The translations under genes and the position numbers were made by a program. 64,000 nucleotides of DNA from NCBI RefSeq assembly GCF_048020265.1, contig NZ_CP171843.1, positions 124,001-188,000 of the forward strand. Direction: 5' to 3'. The notes under the pieces were generated by a model. It was not told where the DNA came from and did not search any database. It was given only the letters and a program-made list of their open reading frames with translations. The DNA comes from Limnohabitans_A sp048020265. GTDB taxonomy: Bacteria > Pseudomonadota > Gammaproteobacteria > Burkholderiales > Burkholderiaceae_C. Numbering within the stretch: the stretch's first letter is position 1; every line of letters starts with the position of its first letter. Of this stretch, positions 50,109-58,932 are shown piece by piece.

Positions 50109-52340
50109 ATGACTGCACGCACCGCGATCCACAATCTGCAAGTGGCCAATCCCTTGCTGAGTTTCATCAATGACCAGATGCTGCCCGCCACTGGCGTGGA
50201 CCAGGACAAGTTCTGGAAGGGCTTCAACGACATCGTGACCGACCTGGCCCCGAAAAATATTGCCCTGCTGGCCGAGCGTGACCGCATCCAGACCGCCATG
50301 GACGAGTGGCATACCGCCAACCCCGGCCCGGTGCTTGAGGGCAAGGCCATGAAGGCCTACCGCAAATACCTGAGCCAGATCGGCTATCTGGTGCCCGAGC
50401 CCAAGAATGCGCAGGCCACCACTGCCAACGTGGACGCCGAGCTGGCCAAGCTGGCCGGTCCCCAGCTGGTGGTGCCGATCCTGAACGCCCGTTACGCCCT
50501 GAATGCCGCCAACGCCCGTTGGGGTTCTTTGTACGACGCGCTGTACGGCACCGACGCGATCAGCGAAGCCGATGGCTGCGAAAAAGGCTCGGGCTACAAC
50601 CCGAAGCGCGGCGCCAAAGTCATCGACTACTGCCGCAACGTGCTCGACCGTACGGCACCCCTGAAGACCGGCTCGCACGTGGGCAGCAAGGGCTACGCCG
50701 TCAAGGCAGGCAAACTGGTGGTGACCCTGGCCAATGGCAAAAACACCAGCTTGGCGAATGACAAGCAGTTTGTGGGCTACACCGGTGATGCCAAGGCCCC
50801 GGCTTCTGTGCTGTTCGTGCACAACGGCCTGCACCTGGACCTGCAGATCAACAAGAGCACCCCCATCGGCAAGACCGACCCGGCTGGCGTGTCCGACCTG
50901 ATCGCTGAAAGCGCTTTGTCCACCATCCTGGATCTTGAAGACTCGGTGGCCGCTGTGGACGCTGAAGACAAAGTCTTGGCCTATGCCAACTGGCTGGGCA
51001 TTTTGCAAGGCACTTTGAGCGAAGAAGTGCAAAAGGGCGGCAAGACCTTCACCCGCACCATGAACGGTGACCGCGAGTACACCAAACCCACAGGCAAGGG
51101 CACTGTCAAATTGCACGGCCGCTCGCTCATGTTTGTGCGCAACGTCGGTCACCTGATGACCAACCCCGCCATCCTCTACAAAGCCGCCGATGGCAGCATG
51201 AAAGAGATCCCCGAGGGCATCATGGACGCGATGATCACCGTGACCTGCGCCCTGGTGGACTTGCAGAAAAAGTCCTCGCACCCGCTGCGCAACAGCCGCA
51301 CCGGCAGCGTCTACATCGTCAAGCCCAAGATGCACGGCCCGGCCGAAGTGGCCTTTGCCGACGAGCTGTTTGGCCGTGTCGAAAAAGTCATCGGCATGAA
51401 GCCCTCCACCGTCAAGCTGGGCATCATGGACGAAGAGCGCCGCACCAGCGCCAACCTCAAGGCCTGCATCGCCGCAGCCAAGAGCCGCGTGGCCTTCATC
51501 AACACCGGCTTCCTGGACCGCACGGGCGACGAGATGCACACCTGCATGCTGGCCGGCCCCGTCATGCGCAAGGGCGACATCAAGAACAGCGTCTGGCTGG
51601 CCGCTTACGAAAAGAACAACGTCAACGTGGGCCTGGCCTGCGGTCTGCGTGGTCGCGCCCAGATCGGCAAAGGCATGTGGGCCATGCCCGACCTGATGGC
51701 CGACATGCTCAAGGCCAAGATCGGTCACCCCATGGCCGGTGCCAACACCGCCTGGGTGCCCAGCCCCACCGCCGCCACGCTGCACGCCATGCACTACCAC
51801 CAGGTGGATGTGCCCGCCCTGCAAAAGCAGATGGAAAAGGCTGTGGCAAAGCAAGACCCGAAACAATTGCGCGAAGACACGCTCAACGCTTTGTTGCAGT
51901 TCCCTGTAGTCGCCAAAGACGCCGCCAACTGGTCGGAAGAAGACAAGCAAAAAGAACTCGACAACAACGCCCAAGGCATCCTGGGTTATGTGGTGCGCTG
52001 GGTCGACCAAGGCGTGGGCTGCTCCAAGGTGCCTGACATCAACGGTGTGGGCCTGATGGAAGACCGCGCTACGCTGCGCATTTCCAGCCAGCACATGGCC
52101 AACTGGTTGCACCACGGCGTGGTGACCGAAAAGCAGGTCAAGCAAACCATGGAGCGCATGGCCGCTGTGGTCGACGCGCAAAACGCGGGCGACGCGGCTT
52201 ACCAGCCCATGGCCGGCAACTTCGCCAAGTCGGCGGCTTACAAAGCCGCTTGCGACCTGGTCTTCAAAGGCAAGGCGCAACCAAGCGGTTACACCGAGCC
52301 CCTGCTGCACGCCTGGCGTTTGAAGGTCAAGGCGGCCTGA
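50109..52340 (+). CDS. glcB: Malate synthase G
   Basis: 743 residues from the ATG at 50109, preceded by GAGG at five bases; an upstream ATG at 50064 has no ribosome site. The single-chain G form is clear: STILDLEDSVAAVDAEDKV, MNGDREY, GRSLMFVRNVGHLMTNPAI, KLGIMDEERRTSANLKACI and the C-terminal INGVGLMEDRATLRISSQH with the catalytic Asp/Arg region. It condenses glyoxylate with acetyl-CoA to malate, permitting growth on acetate, glycolate or allantoin. A strong terminator follows. Confidence 0.96.
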   Translation: MTARTAIHNLQVANPLLSFINDQMLPATGVDQDKFWKGFNDIVTDLAPKNIALLAERDRIQTAMDEWHTANPGPVLEGKAMKAYRKYLSQIGYLVPEPKNAQATTANVDAELAKLAGPQLVVPILNARYALNAANARWGSLYDALYGTDAISEADGCEKGSGYNPKRGAKVIDYCRNVLDRTAPLKTGSHVGSKGYAVKAGKLVVTLANGKNTSLANDKQFVGYTGDAKAPASVLFVHNGLHLDLQINKSTPIGKTDPAGVSDLIAESALSTILDLEDSVAAVDAEDKVLAYANWLGILQGTLSEEVQKGGKTFTRTMNGDREYTKPTGKGTVKLHGRSLMFVRNVGHLMTNPAILYKAADGSMKEIPEGIMDAMITVTCALVDLQKKSSHPLRNSRTGSVYIVKPKMHGPAEVAFADELFGRVEKVIGMKPSTVKLGIMDEERRTSANLKACIAAAKSRVAFINTGFLDRTGDEMHTCMLAGPVMRKGDIKNSVWLAAYEKNNVNVGLACGLRGRAQIGKGMWAMPDLMADMLKAKIGHPMAGANTAWVPSPTAATLHAMHYHQVDVPALQKQMEKAVAKQDPKQLREDTLNALLQFPVVAKDAANWSEEDKQKELDNNAQGILGYVVRWVDQGVGCSKVPDINGVGLMEDRATLRISSQHMANWLHHGVVTEKQVKQTMERMAAVVDAQNAGDAAYQPMAGNFAKSAAYKAACDLVFKGKAQPSGYTEPLLHAWRLKVKAA

Positions 52341-52364
52341 TTTCGGGCAGGTCTGGTACTTGAA

Positions 52365-52390
52365 AAAACGGCTCCTTCGGGAGCCGTTTT
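52365..52390 (+). terminator. Terminator after malate synthase
   Basis: Perfect 11-base stem AAAACGGCTCC / GGAGCCGTTTT with a TTCG loop, 25 bases past the stop. Confidence 0.9.
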
Positions 52391-52452
52391 GCTGTGGGTC
52401 ATGCGTTGCTGCACCCGTCATCCCTGAAAATAGAGGTTTTCAGGAGGGCGCG

Positions 52453-52686
52453 ATGCGCTGGATTGACCGGATTCCGATGCTCTGGCTGGTGGCCATTGCC
52501 GTCTATTTGGCTGGGGCGCCATTTGTGCCTGAGCCGCATTTGGTCGAGAAGTGGCGCATGCTCACCGAGGGCACTTTGAGCAAGCCCATCGATATCTTTG
52601 ATTTTTTCCTGCACAACGCACCCATGGTGGTGCTGGCCATTCGCCTGTGGCGTGACGCGCAGCGCCGCCGCCAGGGCAACAACTGA
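52453..52686 (+). CDS. Small membrane protein of unknown function
   Basis: 77 residues with a very good ribosome site, AGGAGGG four bases before the ATG. Two hydrophobic stretches are visible, PMLWLVAIAVYLAGAPFVP (about 8-27) and a weaker one near 55-67 (HNAPMVVLAIRLW), separated by a polar segment and ending in RRRQGNN. I do not recognise it. It leads a plus-strand set with a CWC protein and an MFS exporter and lies just after the malate synthase terminator. Confidence 0.75.
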   Translation: MRWIDRIPMLWLVAIAVYLAGAPFVPEPHLVEKWRMLTEGTLSKPIDIFDFFLHNAPMVVLAIRLWRDAQRRRQGNN

Positions 52687-52698
52687 GATTTCACCGCC

Positions 52699-52956
52699 AT
52701 GACGCAGTTTGCCCTTGACCCATGCCGCTGCCCTTTGTGTGGGCAGCCCAATGCCTGCGCCATGGCCGCGCCCAACACCGGAGCCGCAGCGCCCGCGCCG
52801 TGCTGGTGCACGCGCGTGGCGTTCAGCGCCGATTTGTTGAAACAAGTGCCCGAAGCGGCCCGTAATAAAGCTTGCATTTGCACGGCCTGTGTCGCGGCGT
52901 CCACGCCGCCATCACAAGGCCAAAACCAAGGCCCAAACCCAGGCGAGGGCGCATGA
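52699..52956 (+). CDS. Cysteine-rich CWC-family protein
   Basis: 85 residues with nine cysteines in the CWC pattern: CRCPLCGQPNACA, then PCWCTRVAFSADLL, then KACICTACV. The family is small, widespread in Proteobacteria and thought to bind zinc; its job is unknown. It is 12 bases after the small membrane protein and its stop overlaps the MFS gene start (ATGA), so co-translation with that exporter is likely. Confidence 0.85.
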   Translation: MTQFALDPCRCPLCGQPNACAMAAPNTGAAAPAPCWCTRVAFSADLLKQVPEAARNKACICTACVAASTPPSQGQNQGPNPGEGA

Positions 52957-54470
52957 GCCTGGCCCAAGGCCCCCACAGCCTGCAGGCGCTCAAAGCGCGC
53001 TACGGCGAGTGCCACCGCTGGCTGTTGTTGATGTCGGTCATGCTGGGTTCCATGGCGGCGGTGATGTCATCCACCATCATGAACGTGGCCATTCCCGACA
53101 TGAGCCAGCACTTCACCCTGGGCCAAAGCCGCGTGCAGTGGGTCACCTCGGGCTTCATGGTGGCGATGACGGTGTCCATGCTGACCACCCCCTGGTTGTT
53201 GTCGCGCTATGGCTACCGCCGGGTGTACGAGGTGTGCATGTGGCTCTTGCTGGGCGGCGGCGTGGTGGGCGGCTTCGCCAACGATTTCCCGCTGGTCATG
53301 GCCGCCCGCGTGGCCGAGGGCCTGGCCGCAGGCGTGGTGCAGCCCATTCCCGCGATCATCATCTTGCGCGCCTTTGCGCCCGAAGAGCAGGGCCGCGCCA
53401 GCGGGCTGTTTGGCATGGGTGTGGTGCTGGCCCCGGCCTTAGGCCCCAGCATCGGCGGTGTGCTGGTCGATGTGTTTGGCTGGCGTTCGATTTTTTTCAT
53501 GGTGGTGCCGCTGGCCATGGTGGCGCTGTGGCTGTCGCGCCGTTATGTGCCCAACTCGGCCCCGGGCGGCGTGCAGGCCGATGCGGGCAGCCCGGGCCTG
53601 GACTGGATCGGGCTGGCGCTGGCCAGCGCTTCCACCTTGATGCTGCTCAACGGTCTGGTGCAGTTGCGCGGCGATGACGACACGGTGGCCGTGGTCCTGC
53701 TGGCGCTGGCGGGTGTGGGCATGGCGGTGTTTGTGGCTTGGCAACGCCATTTGCTGCAGCCGGGTCGGCGCGCCCGTCGCCACGCTAGCCGCAGCGCGTC
53801 GGGGCAGCCTCCGCGGGGGCCGCTCATGAACCTGCGTGTGTTTGGCCACCGCCATTTCGCCATGGGTGCGTTGGTGTCTTTCACCTACGGCATTGCGCTG
53901 TTTGGCTCCACCTATTTGCTGCCGGTCTACATGCAGATGGGCCTGGGGCTTTCTGCGTCCTACATCGGCGCGGCTTTGTTGCCCGCTGGCATTTTGCTGG
54001 CGGTGACCATCGCGGTGGTGGGGCGCTGGTCGCACCGCATGCCGCCCGCCCATTGGGTCAGCTGGGGCCTGGCCATGCTGGCGCTGTCGTTTGCGCTCAT
54101 GCCGATGGTCCACCCGGCGGCGGGCTTGGCCTTGCTCTGGATTTTGGTGATCCTCGGGCGCATCGGCCTGGGCTTCATCCTGCCTTCGCTCAACCTGGGC
54201 GCTTTGCGGGGCTTGCCGAAAGACCTGATTCCGCAGGCTTCAAGCGTGATCGGTTTTGTGCGCATGCTGGGCGGTGCGGCAGGCGTGAGCATTTGTGCCA
54301 TCGTGCTGGAGTGGCGACTGGCGGTGTATGCCCAGGGCGCCAGCCATCCGGGCAGCGCCGATTTGCGGGCCTTCAATGAGACGTTTGTTTTTCTGGCCAC
54401 TACGACCGCGCTGGCCTTGCTGGCCGCCTGGAAAATGGCCGAGCCCGCAGCCGTAACCGCCAAGGACTGA
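52953..54470 (+). CDS. MFS transporter, DHA2 (EmrB/QacA-like) family
   Basis: 505 residues, about 14 hydrophobic segments. After a cytoplasmic start come helix 1 with MAAVMSSTIMNVAIPDMS (the family D-x-x-I/V-V-N-V-A-x-P pattern), GFMVAMTVSMLTTPWL and LSRYGYRR, then the antiporter-like motif GVVLAPALGPSIGGVLVDV. Such pumps expel drugs, dyes or metabolites using the proton gradient. No membrane-fusion EmrA partner is adjacent. The gene overlaps the CWC gene, and an amidotransferase gene follows three bases on. Confidence 0.92.
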   Translation: MSLAQGPHSLQALKARYGECHRWLLLMSVMLGSMAAVMSSTIMNVAIPDMSQHFTLGQSRVQWVTSGFMVAMTVSMLTTPWLLSRYGYRRVYEVCMWLLLGGGVVGGFANDFPLVMAARVAEGLAAGVVQPIPAIIILRAFAPEEQGRASGLFGMGVVLAPALGPSIGGVLVDVFGWRSIFFMVVPLAMVALWLSRRYVPNSAPGGVQADAGSPGLDWIGLALASASTLMLLNGLVQLRGDDDTVAVVLLALAGVGMAVFVAWQRHLLQPGRRARRHASRSASGQPPRGPLMNLRVFGHRHFAMGALVSFTYGIALFGSTYLLPVYMQMGLGLSASYIGAALLPAGILLAVTIAVVGRWSHRMPPAHWVSWGLAMLALSFALMPMVHPAAGLALLWILVILGRIGLGFILPSLNLGALRGLPKDLIPQASSVIGFVRMLGGAAGVSICAIVLEWRLAVYAQGASHPGSADLRAFNETFVFLATTTALALLAAWKMAEPAAVTAKD

Positions 54471-54473
54471 ACC

Positions 54474-55238
54474 ATGTGCCAACTGCTCGGCATGAACTGC
54501 AACACCCCCACCGATGTGACCTTCAGCTTCAGCGGCTTCGCGCAGCGCGGCGGCCTTACCGACCACCATGGCGACGGCTGGGGTATCGCCTTCTTTGAGG
54601 GGCTGGGTGTGCGCCACTTTGTGGACCACCAAAGCGCCAGCACCTCGCCGATTGCCGATCTGATCCGACGCTACCCGATCCAAAGCCGCAACGTCATCGC
54701 CCACATCCGCAAAGCCACACAGGGCGAAGTGAGTCTGGAAAACTGCCACCCCTTTGTGCGCGAGCTGTGGGGCCGCTACTGGGTGTTTGCGCACAACGGC
54801 AACCTGGTGGACTACGCACCGCGCCTGCACGGCAGCTTCAAGCCTGTGGGCCAGACCGACAGCGAGCGGGCGTTTTGCTGGCTGATGCAAGAGCTGGCCA
54901 AGTCACACGCCAGTGTGCCGAGCGTTCAGGAAATGTCGCTGACCTTGCGCGAGCTGGTGCCGCAGATCGCCCGCTTTGGCACCTTCAACTTCTTGTTGTC
55001 CAACGGACAGGCGCTGTGGGCGCATGCCAGCACGCATTTGCATTACGTGCTGCGCAGGCACCCCTTTAACCGTGCGACCTTGAGCGACGAAGACCTGAGC
55101 GTGAACTTTGCCGAGCACACCCGCGAGACCGACCGGGTGGCGGTGGTGGTGACCGCACCCTTGACCACCGACGAGGCCTGGGTGGCGTTTGAGCCAGGGC
55201 GCTTGTACACCTTTGAGCACGGCGATCTGAAAGGCTAG
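54474..55238 (+). CDS. Class II glutamine amidotransferase, YafJ type
   Basis: 254 residues. Met removal would expose the catalytic Cys2 (MCQLLGMN). The Ntn-hydrolase site is supported by DHHGDGWGIAFF, NVIAHIRKATQGEV and YWVFAHNGNLVDY. The protein has only the glutaminase domain, so the ammonia acceptor is unknown. YafJ has been proposed to act on gamma-glutamyl compounds, but this is not settled. The start is three bases past the MFS stop, giving a likely four-gene operon from 52453. Confidence 0.9.
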   Translation: MCQLLGMNCNTPTDVTFSFSGFAQRGGLTDHHGDGWGIAFFEGLGVRHFVDHQSASTSPIADLIRRYPIQSRNVIAHIRKATQGEVSLENCHPFVRELWGRYWVFAHNGNLVDYAPRLHGSFKPVGQTDSERAFCWLMQELAKSHASVPSVQEMSLTLRELVPQIARFGTFNFLLSNGQALWAHASTHLHYVLRRHPFNRATLSDEDLSVNFAEHTRETDRVAVVVTAPLTTDEAWVAFEPGRLYTFEHGDLKG

Positions 55239-55290
55239 GTTGGACGTTCAGGTCCGACAGACGGTTTGACCGGGCTTCAAGGCGCGGCGC

Positions 55291-56232
55291 TCAGAGCGCC
55301 GCTTCCACCGCGTCCATGAAGAGGGCCGCCACATCACAGCCCATCTGATCGGTGATTTCCTGAAAGCAGGTGGGACTGGTCACGTTGATCTCGGTCAGGC
55401 TCTCGCCAATGATGTCCAGGCCCACCAGCATCAGGCCGCGTGCCATCAAGATGGGGCCCAGGGTCTCGGCGATTTCGCGGTCACGCGCCGAAATCGGTTG
55501 TGCCACACCTTTGCCGCCTGCGGCCAGGTTGCCGCGCACTTCACCGCCTTGCGGAATGCGCGCCAGGCAAAACGGCACGGGCTTGCCGCCGATCAACAAC
55601 ACGCGCTTGTCGCCTTGCGCGATGCCGGGCAGAAACTTTTGCACCATCACGGTCTGCGCACCGTCCCGGTTCAGGGTTTCGATGATCGCGCCCAGGTTCA
55701 GGCCGTCTGCGCCTACCTTGAAGATGCCTGTGCCGCCCATGCCGTCGAGCGGCTTCAGGATGATGGTGCCGTGCGCGGCGTGGAAGGCGCGGATGTCGGC
55801 TTCGCTGCGGGTGACCAGCGTGGGCGCGATGAACTGCGGAAACTCCAGAATGGCCAGCTTCTCGGGGTGGTTGCGCAGGGCTGCCGGGCTGTTGAAGACC
55901 TTGGCACCTTCGCGCTCGGCCTGGCTCAGCAGGTGGGTGGCGTAAAAGTATTCGCTGTCAAACGGCGGGTCGGTGCGCATGATGACAGCGTCAAAGTCCT
56001 TCAAAGCGGCGCGGCGCGTGCCGGTCTGGGTGAACCAGGTGTCTGCTTGCCCGGTGAGCGTGATGTCACGCACTTGGGCCGACACCGCTTCGCCCTGCTG
56101 CCAGCGCACATCGGTCATCTGGCAGGCCACGACCTGGTGGCCACGCTTTTGCGCTTCGCGCATCATCGAAAAAGTGGTGTCCTTGTAAATCTTGAAGGAC
56201 TCGAGGGGGTCGGCAATGAAAAGAATGTGCAT
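55291..56232 (-). CDS. gshB: Glutathione synthetase
   Basis: 313 residues, full length. The N-terminal domain starts HILFIADPLESFKIYKDTTF, and the ATP-grasp region has ILKPLDGMGGTGIFKV, GDKRVLLIGGKPV, RIPQGGEVRGNLAAGGKG and the metal-site EINVTSPTCFQEI. It joins gamma-glutamylcysteine and glycine to make glutathione. gshA is not adjacent. The gene lies downstream of amn on the same strand, with a possible terminator between them. Confidence 0.97.
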   Translation of the reverse strand: MHILFIADPLESFKIYKDTTFSMMREAQKRGHQVVACQMTDVRWQQGEAVSAQVRDITLTGQADTWFTQTGTRRAALKDFDAVIMRTDPPFDSEYFYATHLLSQAEREGAKVFNSPAALRNHPEKLAILEFPQFIAPTLVTRSEADIRAFHAAHGTIILKPLDGMGGTGIFKVGADGLNLGAIIETLNRDGAQTVMVQKFLPGIAQGDKRVLLIGGKPVPFCLARIPQGGEVRGNLAAGGKGVAQPISARDREIAETLGPILMARGLMLVGLDIIGESLTEINVTSPTCFQEITDQMGCDVAALFMDAVEAAL

Positions 56233-56253
56233 GGGTTGACTGTGTCACAAAAA

Positions 56254-56279
56254 TAAAAAAACCGTGACGCTGTGGCGTC
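56254..56279 (-). terminator. Possible terminator between amn and gshB
   Basis: On the minus strand, GACGC-CACA-GCGTC (56266-56279) immediately follows the amn stop and is followed by ACGG and seven T. The stem is only five base pairs, so partial read-through into gshB is likely. Confidence 0.4.
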
Positions 56280-57788
56280 TTATTGGAACGCCACTTCGGC
56301 AAAGCTGCGCAATTTGCGGCTGTGCAGCTGCTCGGGACCGGCGGTGCGCAGCAAACTGACAGCCCGGATGCCGATTTGCAGGTGTTGGTTAACACGTTCG
56401 CGGTAAAACTGGTTGGCCATGCCGGGCAGTTTGATCTCGCCGTGCAGCGGCTTGTCGCTCACGCACAGCAAGGTGCCATAGGGCACCCGAAAGCGGAAAC
56501 CATTGGCCGCAATCGTGGCGCTTTCCATGTCCAGGGCCACGGCGCGGCTTTGGCTGAAGCGGCGCTGGGGCGTGCTGGCCACGTTGGTGGTGGGCAGCAG
56601 TTCCCAGTTGCGGTTGTCGGTGCTGGCCACCGTGCCGGTGCGCATCAGGCGTTTGAGCTCAGGGCCTTGGCTGCCGGTGACTTCGGACACGGCCCGCTCC
56701 AGCGCCACCTGCACCTCGGCCAGCGCTGGGATCGGCACCCACAACGGCAGCTCTTCGTCGAGTACATGGTCTTCGCGCACATAGGCATGGGCCAGCACGT
56801 AATCGCCCAGCTGCTGCGTGGTGCGCAGGCCCGCGCAGTGGCCCAGCATCAGCCAGGCGTGTGGACGCAGCACGGCAATGTGGTCGGTGATGGTTTTGGC
56901 GTTGGCCGGCCCGACGCCGATGTTGACCATGGTGATGCCGCTGTGGCCCTTGCGCACCAGGTGGTAGCCGGGCATTTGCGGCAGGCGCGGCGGTGTTTGG
57001 CCCAGGGCGTCCACGTCCTCTGGCGCCAAGCCCACACGGCGCGTGACCATGTTGCCGGGTTCGACAAAGGCAACGTATTCGCTGTCCGGGTTTTGCATCT
57101 CGGCGCGGCCCAGCGCAATGAACTCGTCGATGTAGAACTGGTAATTGGTGAACAGCACATAGTTCTGAAACCAGCGCGGCGAGGTGCCGGTGTAGTGGCG
57201 CAGGCGTTGGAGTGAATAGTCGATGCGTGGCGCGGTGAACAGGGACAGCGGGCGAGCCTCAGAGGGCGCCGGCTCGTGCGTGCCATTGGCAATGCCGTCG
57301 TCCATGGCGTTCAGGTCGGGCAGGTCAAACACCTCGCGCATCAGAGCCTGGCGCTCGGGGCTGAGGCTGCCTTCCATGTGCTCGTCTTCGGCGAACGAAA
57401 AGTGGATGGGGATAGGCTGGTTGCTGGTGCCCACCTGCAAGCTCACGCCGTGATTTTGCAGCAGCAAACTCAGTTGCTGGCGGATGTAGAAGGCAAACAG
57501 GTCGGGCCGGGTGAGCGTGGTTTCAAACCGGCCAGGCTCGGCCACAAAGCCGTAGCTCAGGCGGCTGTTCAACCCCTCTGGTTTGCGGTTGGCACTGCTG
57601 ATCTGTACCCGCACAAAAGGGTAAAACGCCCGCACCCGGGTGTCCGCCATGTCCGCACCCGCCACAAACTCCCGCATGGCCTGGCGCAGGTGGTTCACGC
57701 TGTGCTGGTAAATGTGCTGGATTTGCGCCAAGGCGCTGTCGGCATCGTGGTGCTCGGAGGGGGCGATGAATGGCGGCAGGTGCTGCAT
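56280..57788 (-). CDS. amn: AMP nucleosidase
   Basis: 502 residues. The N-terminal Amn domain (about 1-190) includes VRAFYPFVRVQISSANRKPE and RPDLFAFYIRQQL. The C-terminal nucleoside-phosphorylase-like domain includes MVNIGVGPANAKTITDHIAV, LMLGHCAGLR, the substrate-contact ALDMESATIAANGFRFRVPY and LCVSDKPLHGEIKLPGMAN. The enzyme cleaves AMP to adenine and ribose 5-phosphate, controlling the adenylate pool. AGGAAA precedes the ATG. It is divergent from the keto-acid cleavage enzyme gene. Confidence 0.95.
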   Translation of the reverse strand: MQHLPPFIAPSEHHDADSALAQIQHIYQHSVNHLRQAMREFVAGADMADTRVRAFYPFVRVQISSANRKPEGLNSRLSYGFVAEPGRFETTLTRPDLFAFYIRQQLSLLLQNHGVSLQVGTSNQPIPIHFSFAEDEHMEGSLSPERQALMREVFDLPDLNAMDDGIANGTHEPAPSEARPLSLFTAPRIDYSLQRLRHYTGTSPRWFQNYVLFTNYQFYIDEFIALGRAEMQNPDSEYVAFVEPGNMVTRRVGLAPEDVDALGQTPPRLPQMPGYHLVRKGHSGITMVNIGVGPANAKTITDHIAVLRPHAWLMLGHCAGLRTTQQLGDYVLAHAYVREDHVLDEELPLWVPIPALAEVQVALERAVSEVTGSQGPELKRLMRTGTVASTDNRNWELLPTTNVASTPQRRFSQSRAVALDMESATIAANGFRFRVPYGTLLCVSDKPLHGEIKLPGMANQFYRERVNQHLQIGIRAVSLLRTAGPEQLHSRKLRSFAEVAFQ

Positions 57789-57996
57789 GGGATTTCCTGG
57801 ACAGGTTCTTCGAGTTTAGTGGCTCGGTGACGGTTGATTTTGATGCAGGACCATGACCGGCGTGTGGCACCACCCTTGGCCTGCGCCATTCGGTGTGCAG
57901 TGTTGCCTTGGTGACCCCAAGAGCCCGACAGGTCGGGCATGCTCTCGCGCAACCTTGGTCAGCCCATGCTGCCCGGCCATATTGAGGAGACGGTTC

Positions 57997-58929
57997 ATGA
58001 GCAAAGCACGCAAAGTCATCATCACCTGCGCACCCACCGGTGCCATCCACACGCCCAGCATGTCGCCGCATTTGCCGGTCACAGCCGACGAAATTGCCGA
58101 CGCGGCCATTGCCGCCGCCGAGGCGGGCGCAGCGATCTTGCACCTGCACGCCCGTGATCCGGCAGACGGCCGTCCCACGCAAGACCCGGCGTTCTTTGTG
58201 CCCTTTTTGAAAAAGATCAAGGCAAGCACCAACGCCGTGATCAACCTGACCACGGGTGGCAGCCCCCACATGACGGTGCATGAGCGCATGCAGCCGGCCC
58301 TGACCTTCAAGCCCGAGGTGGCTTCGCTCAACATGGGGTCGATGAATTTCGGCTTGTTCCCCATGCTCGACCGGTTCAAGACGTTTGAGCACGAGTGGGA
58401 GCGTGAGCACCTGGAAAAAAGCCGTGATCTGGTGTTCAAGAACACTTACAAGGACATTGAAACTATTTTGCGCCTGGGCACCGAGAACGGCACCCGCTTT
58501 GAATTCGAGTGCTACGACATCAGCCACCTGTACAACCTGGCGCACTTCCGTGACCGGGGCTTGGTGAAGGGGCCTTTGTTTGTGCAATCGGTGTTTGGTA
58601 TTTTGGGGGGCATCGGCCCGCACCCCGAAGACCTGATGCACATGCGCCGCACCGCCGACCGCTTGTTTGGCAACGATTACCAGTGGTCGATTCTGGGGGC
58701 TGGCAAAGGCCAGATTGCGCTGGCCAGCATCGGTGCGGCCATGGGCTCGAACGTGCGCGTGGGCCTGGAGGACTCGCTGTGGATTGGCCCTGGAAAATTG
58801 GCCGAGTCCAGCGCGCAACAGGTCCAGCGCATCCGCACCGTGCTCGAAGCCCTCAATCTGGAGATCGCCACGCCCGACGAGGCCCGCAGCATGCTGGCGC
58901 TCAAGGGCGGGGATCAGGTGAACTTCTGA
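57997..58929 (+). CDS. Beta-keto acid cleavage enzyme (BKACE, DUF849)
   Basis: 310 residues from the ATG at 57997, preceded by GAGGAG. The zinc site of the Kce family is visible: LHLHARDP (His49, His51) and VGLEDSLWIG (Glu258-Asp259). BKACE proteins react a beta-keto acid with acetyl-CoA to give acetoacetate and a new CoA ester; Kce itself acts on 3-keto-5-aminohexanoate. The exact keto acid cannot be read from sequence. The stop is three bases from the stop of convergent icmF. Confidence 0.92.
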   Translation: MSKARKVIITCAPTGAIHTPSMSPHLPVTADEIADAAIAAAEAGAAILHLHARDPADGRPTQDPAFFVPFLKKIKASTNAVINLTTGGSPHMTVHERMQPALTFKPEVASLNMGSMNFGLFPMLDRFKTFEHEWEREHLEKSRDLVFKNTYKDIETILRLGTENGTRFEFECYDISHLYNLAHFRDRGLVKGPLFVQSVFGILGGIGPHPEDLMHMRRTADRLFGNDYQWSILGAGKGQIALASIGAAMGSNVRVGLEDSLWIGPGKLAESSAQQVQRIRTVLEALNLEIATPDEARSMLALKGGDQVNF

Positions 58930-58932
58930 GGT

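Noticed and set aside
49998..52421. Long minus-strand frame of about 807 codons opposite malate synthase
   Set aside because: High GC and biased third positions keep the antisense frame open. The text is low in meaning (Gly/His/Val runs), while the plus strand is clearly glcB.
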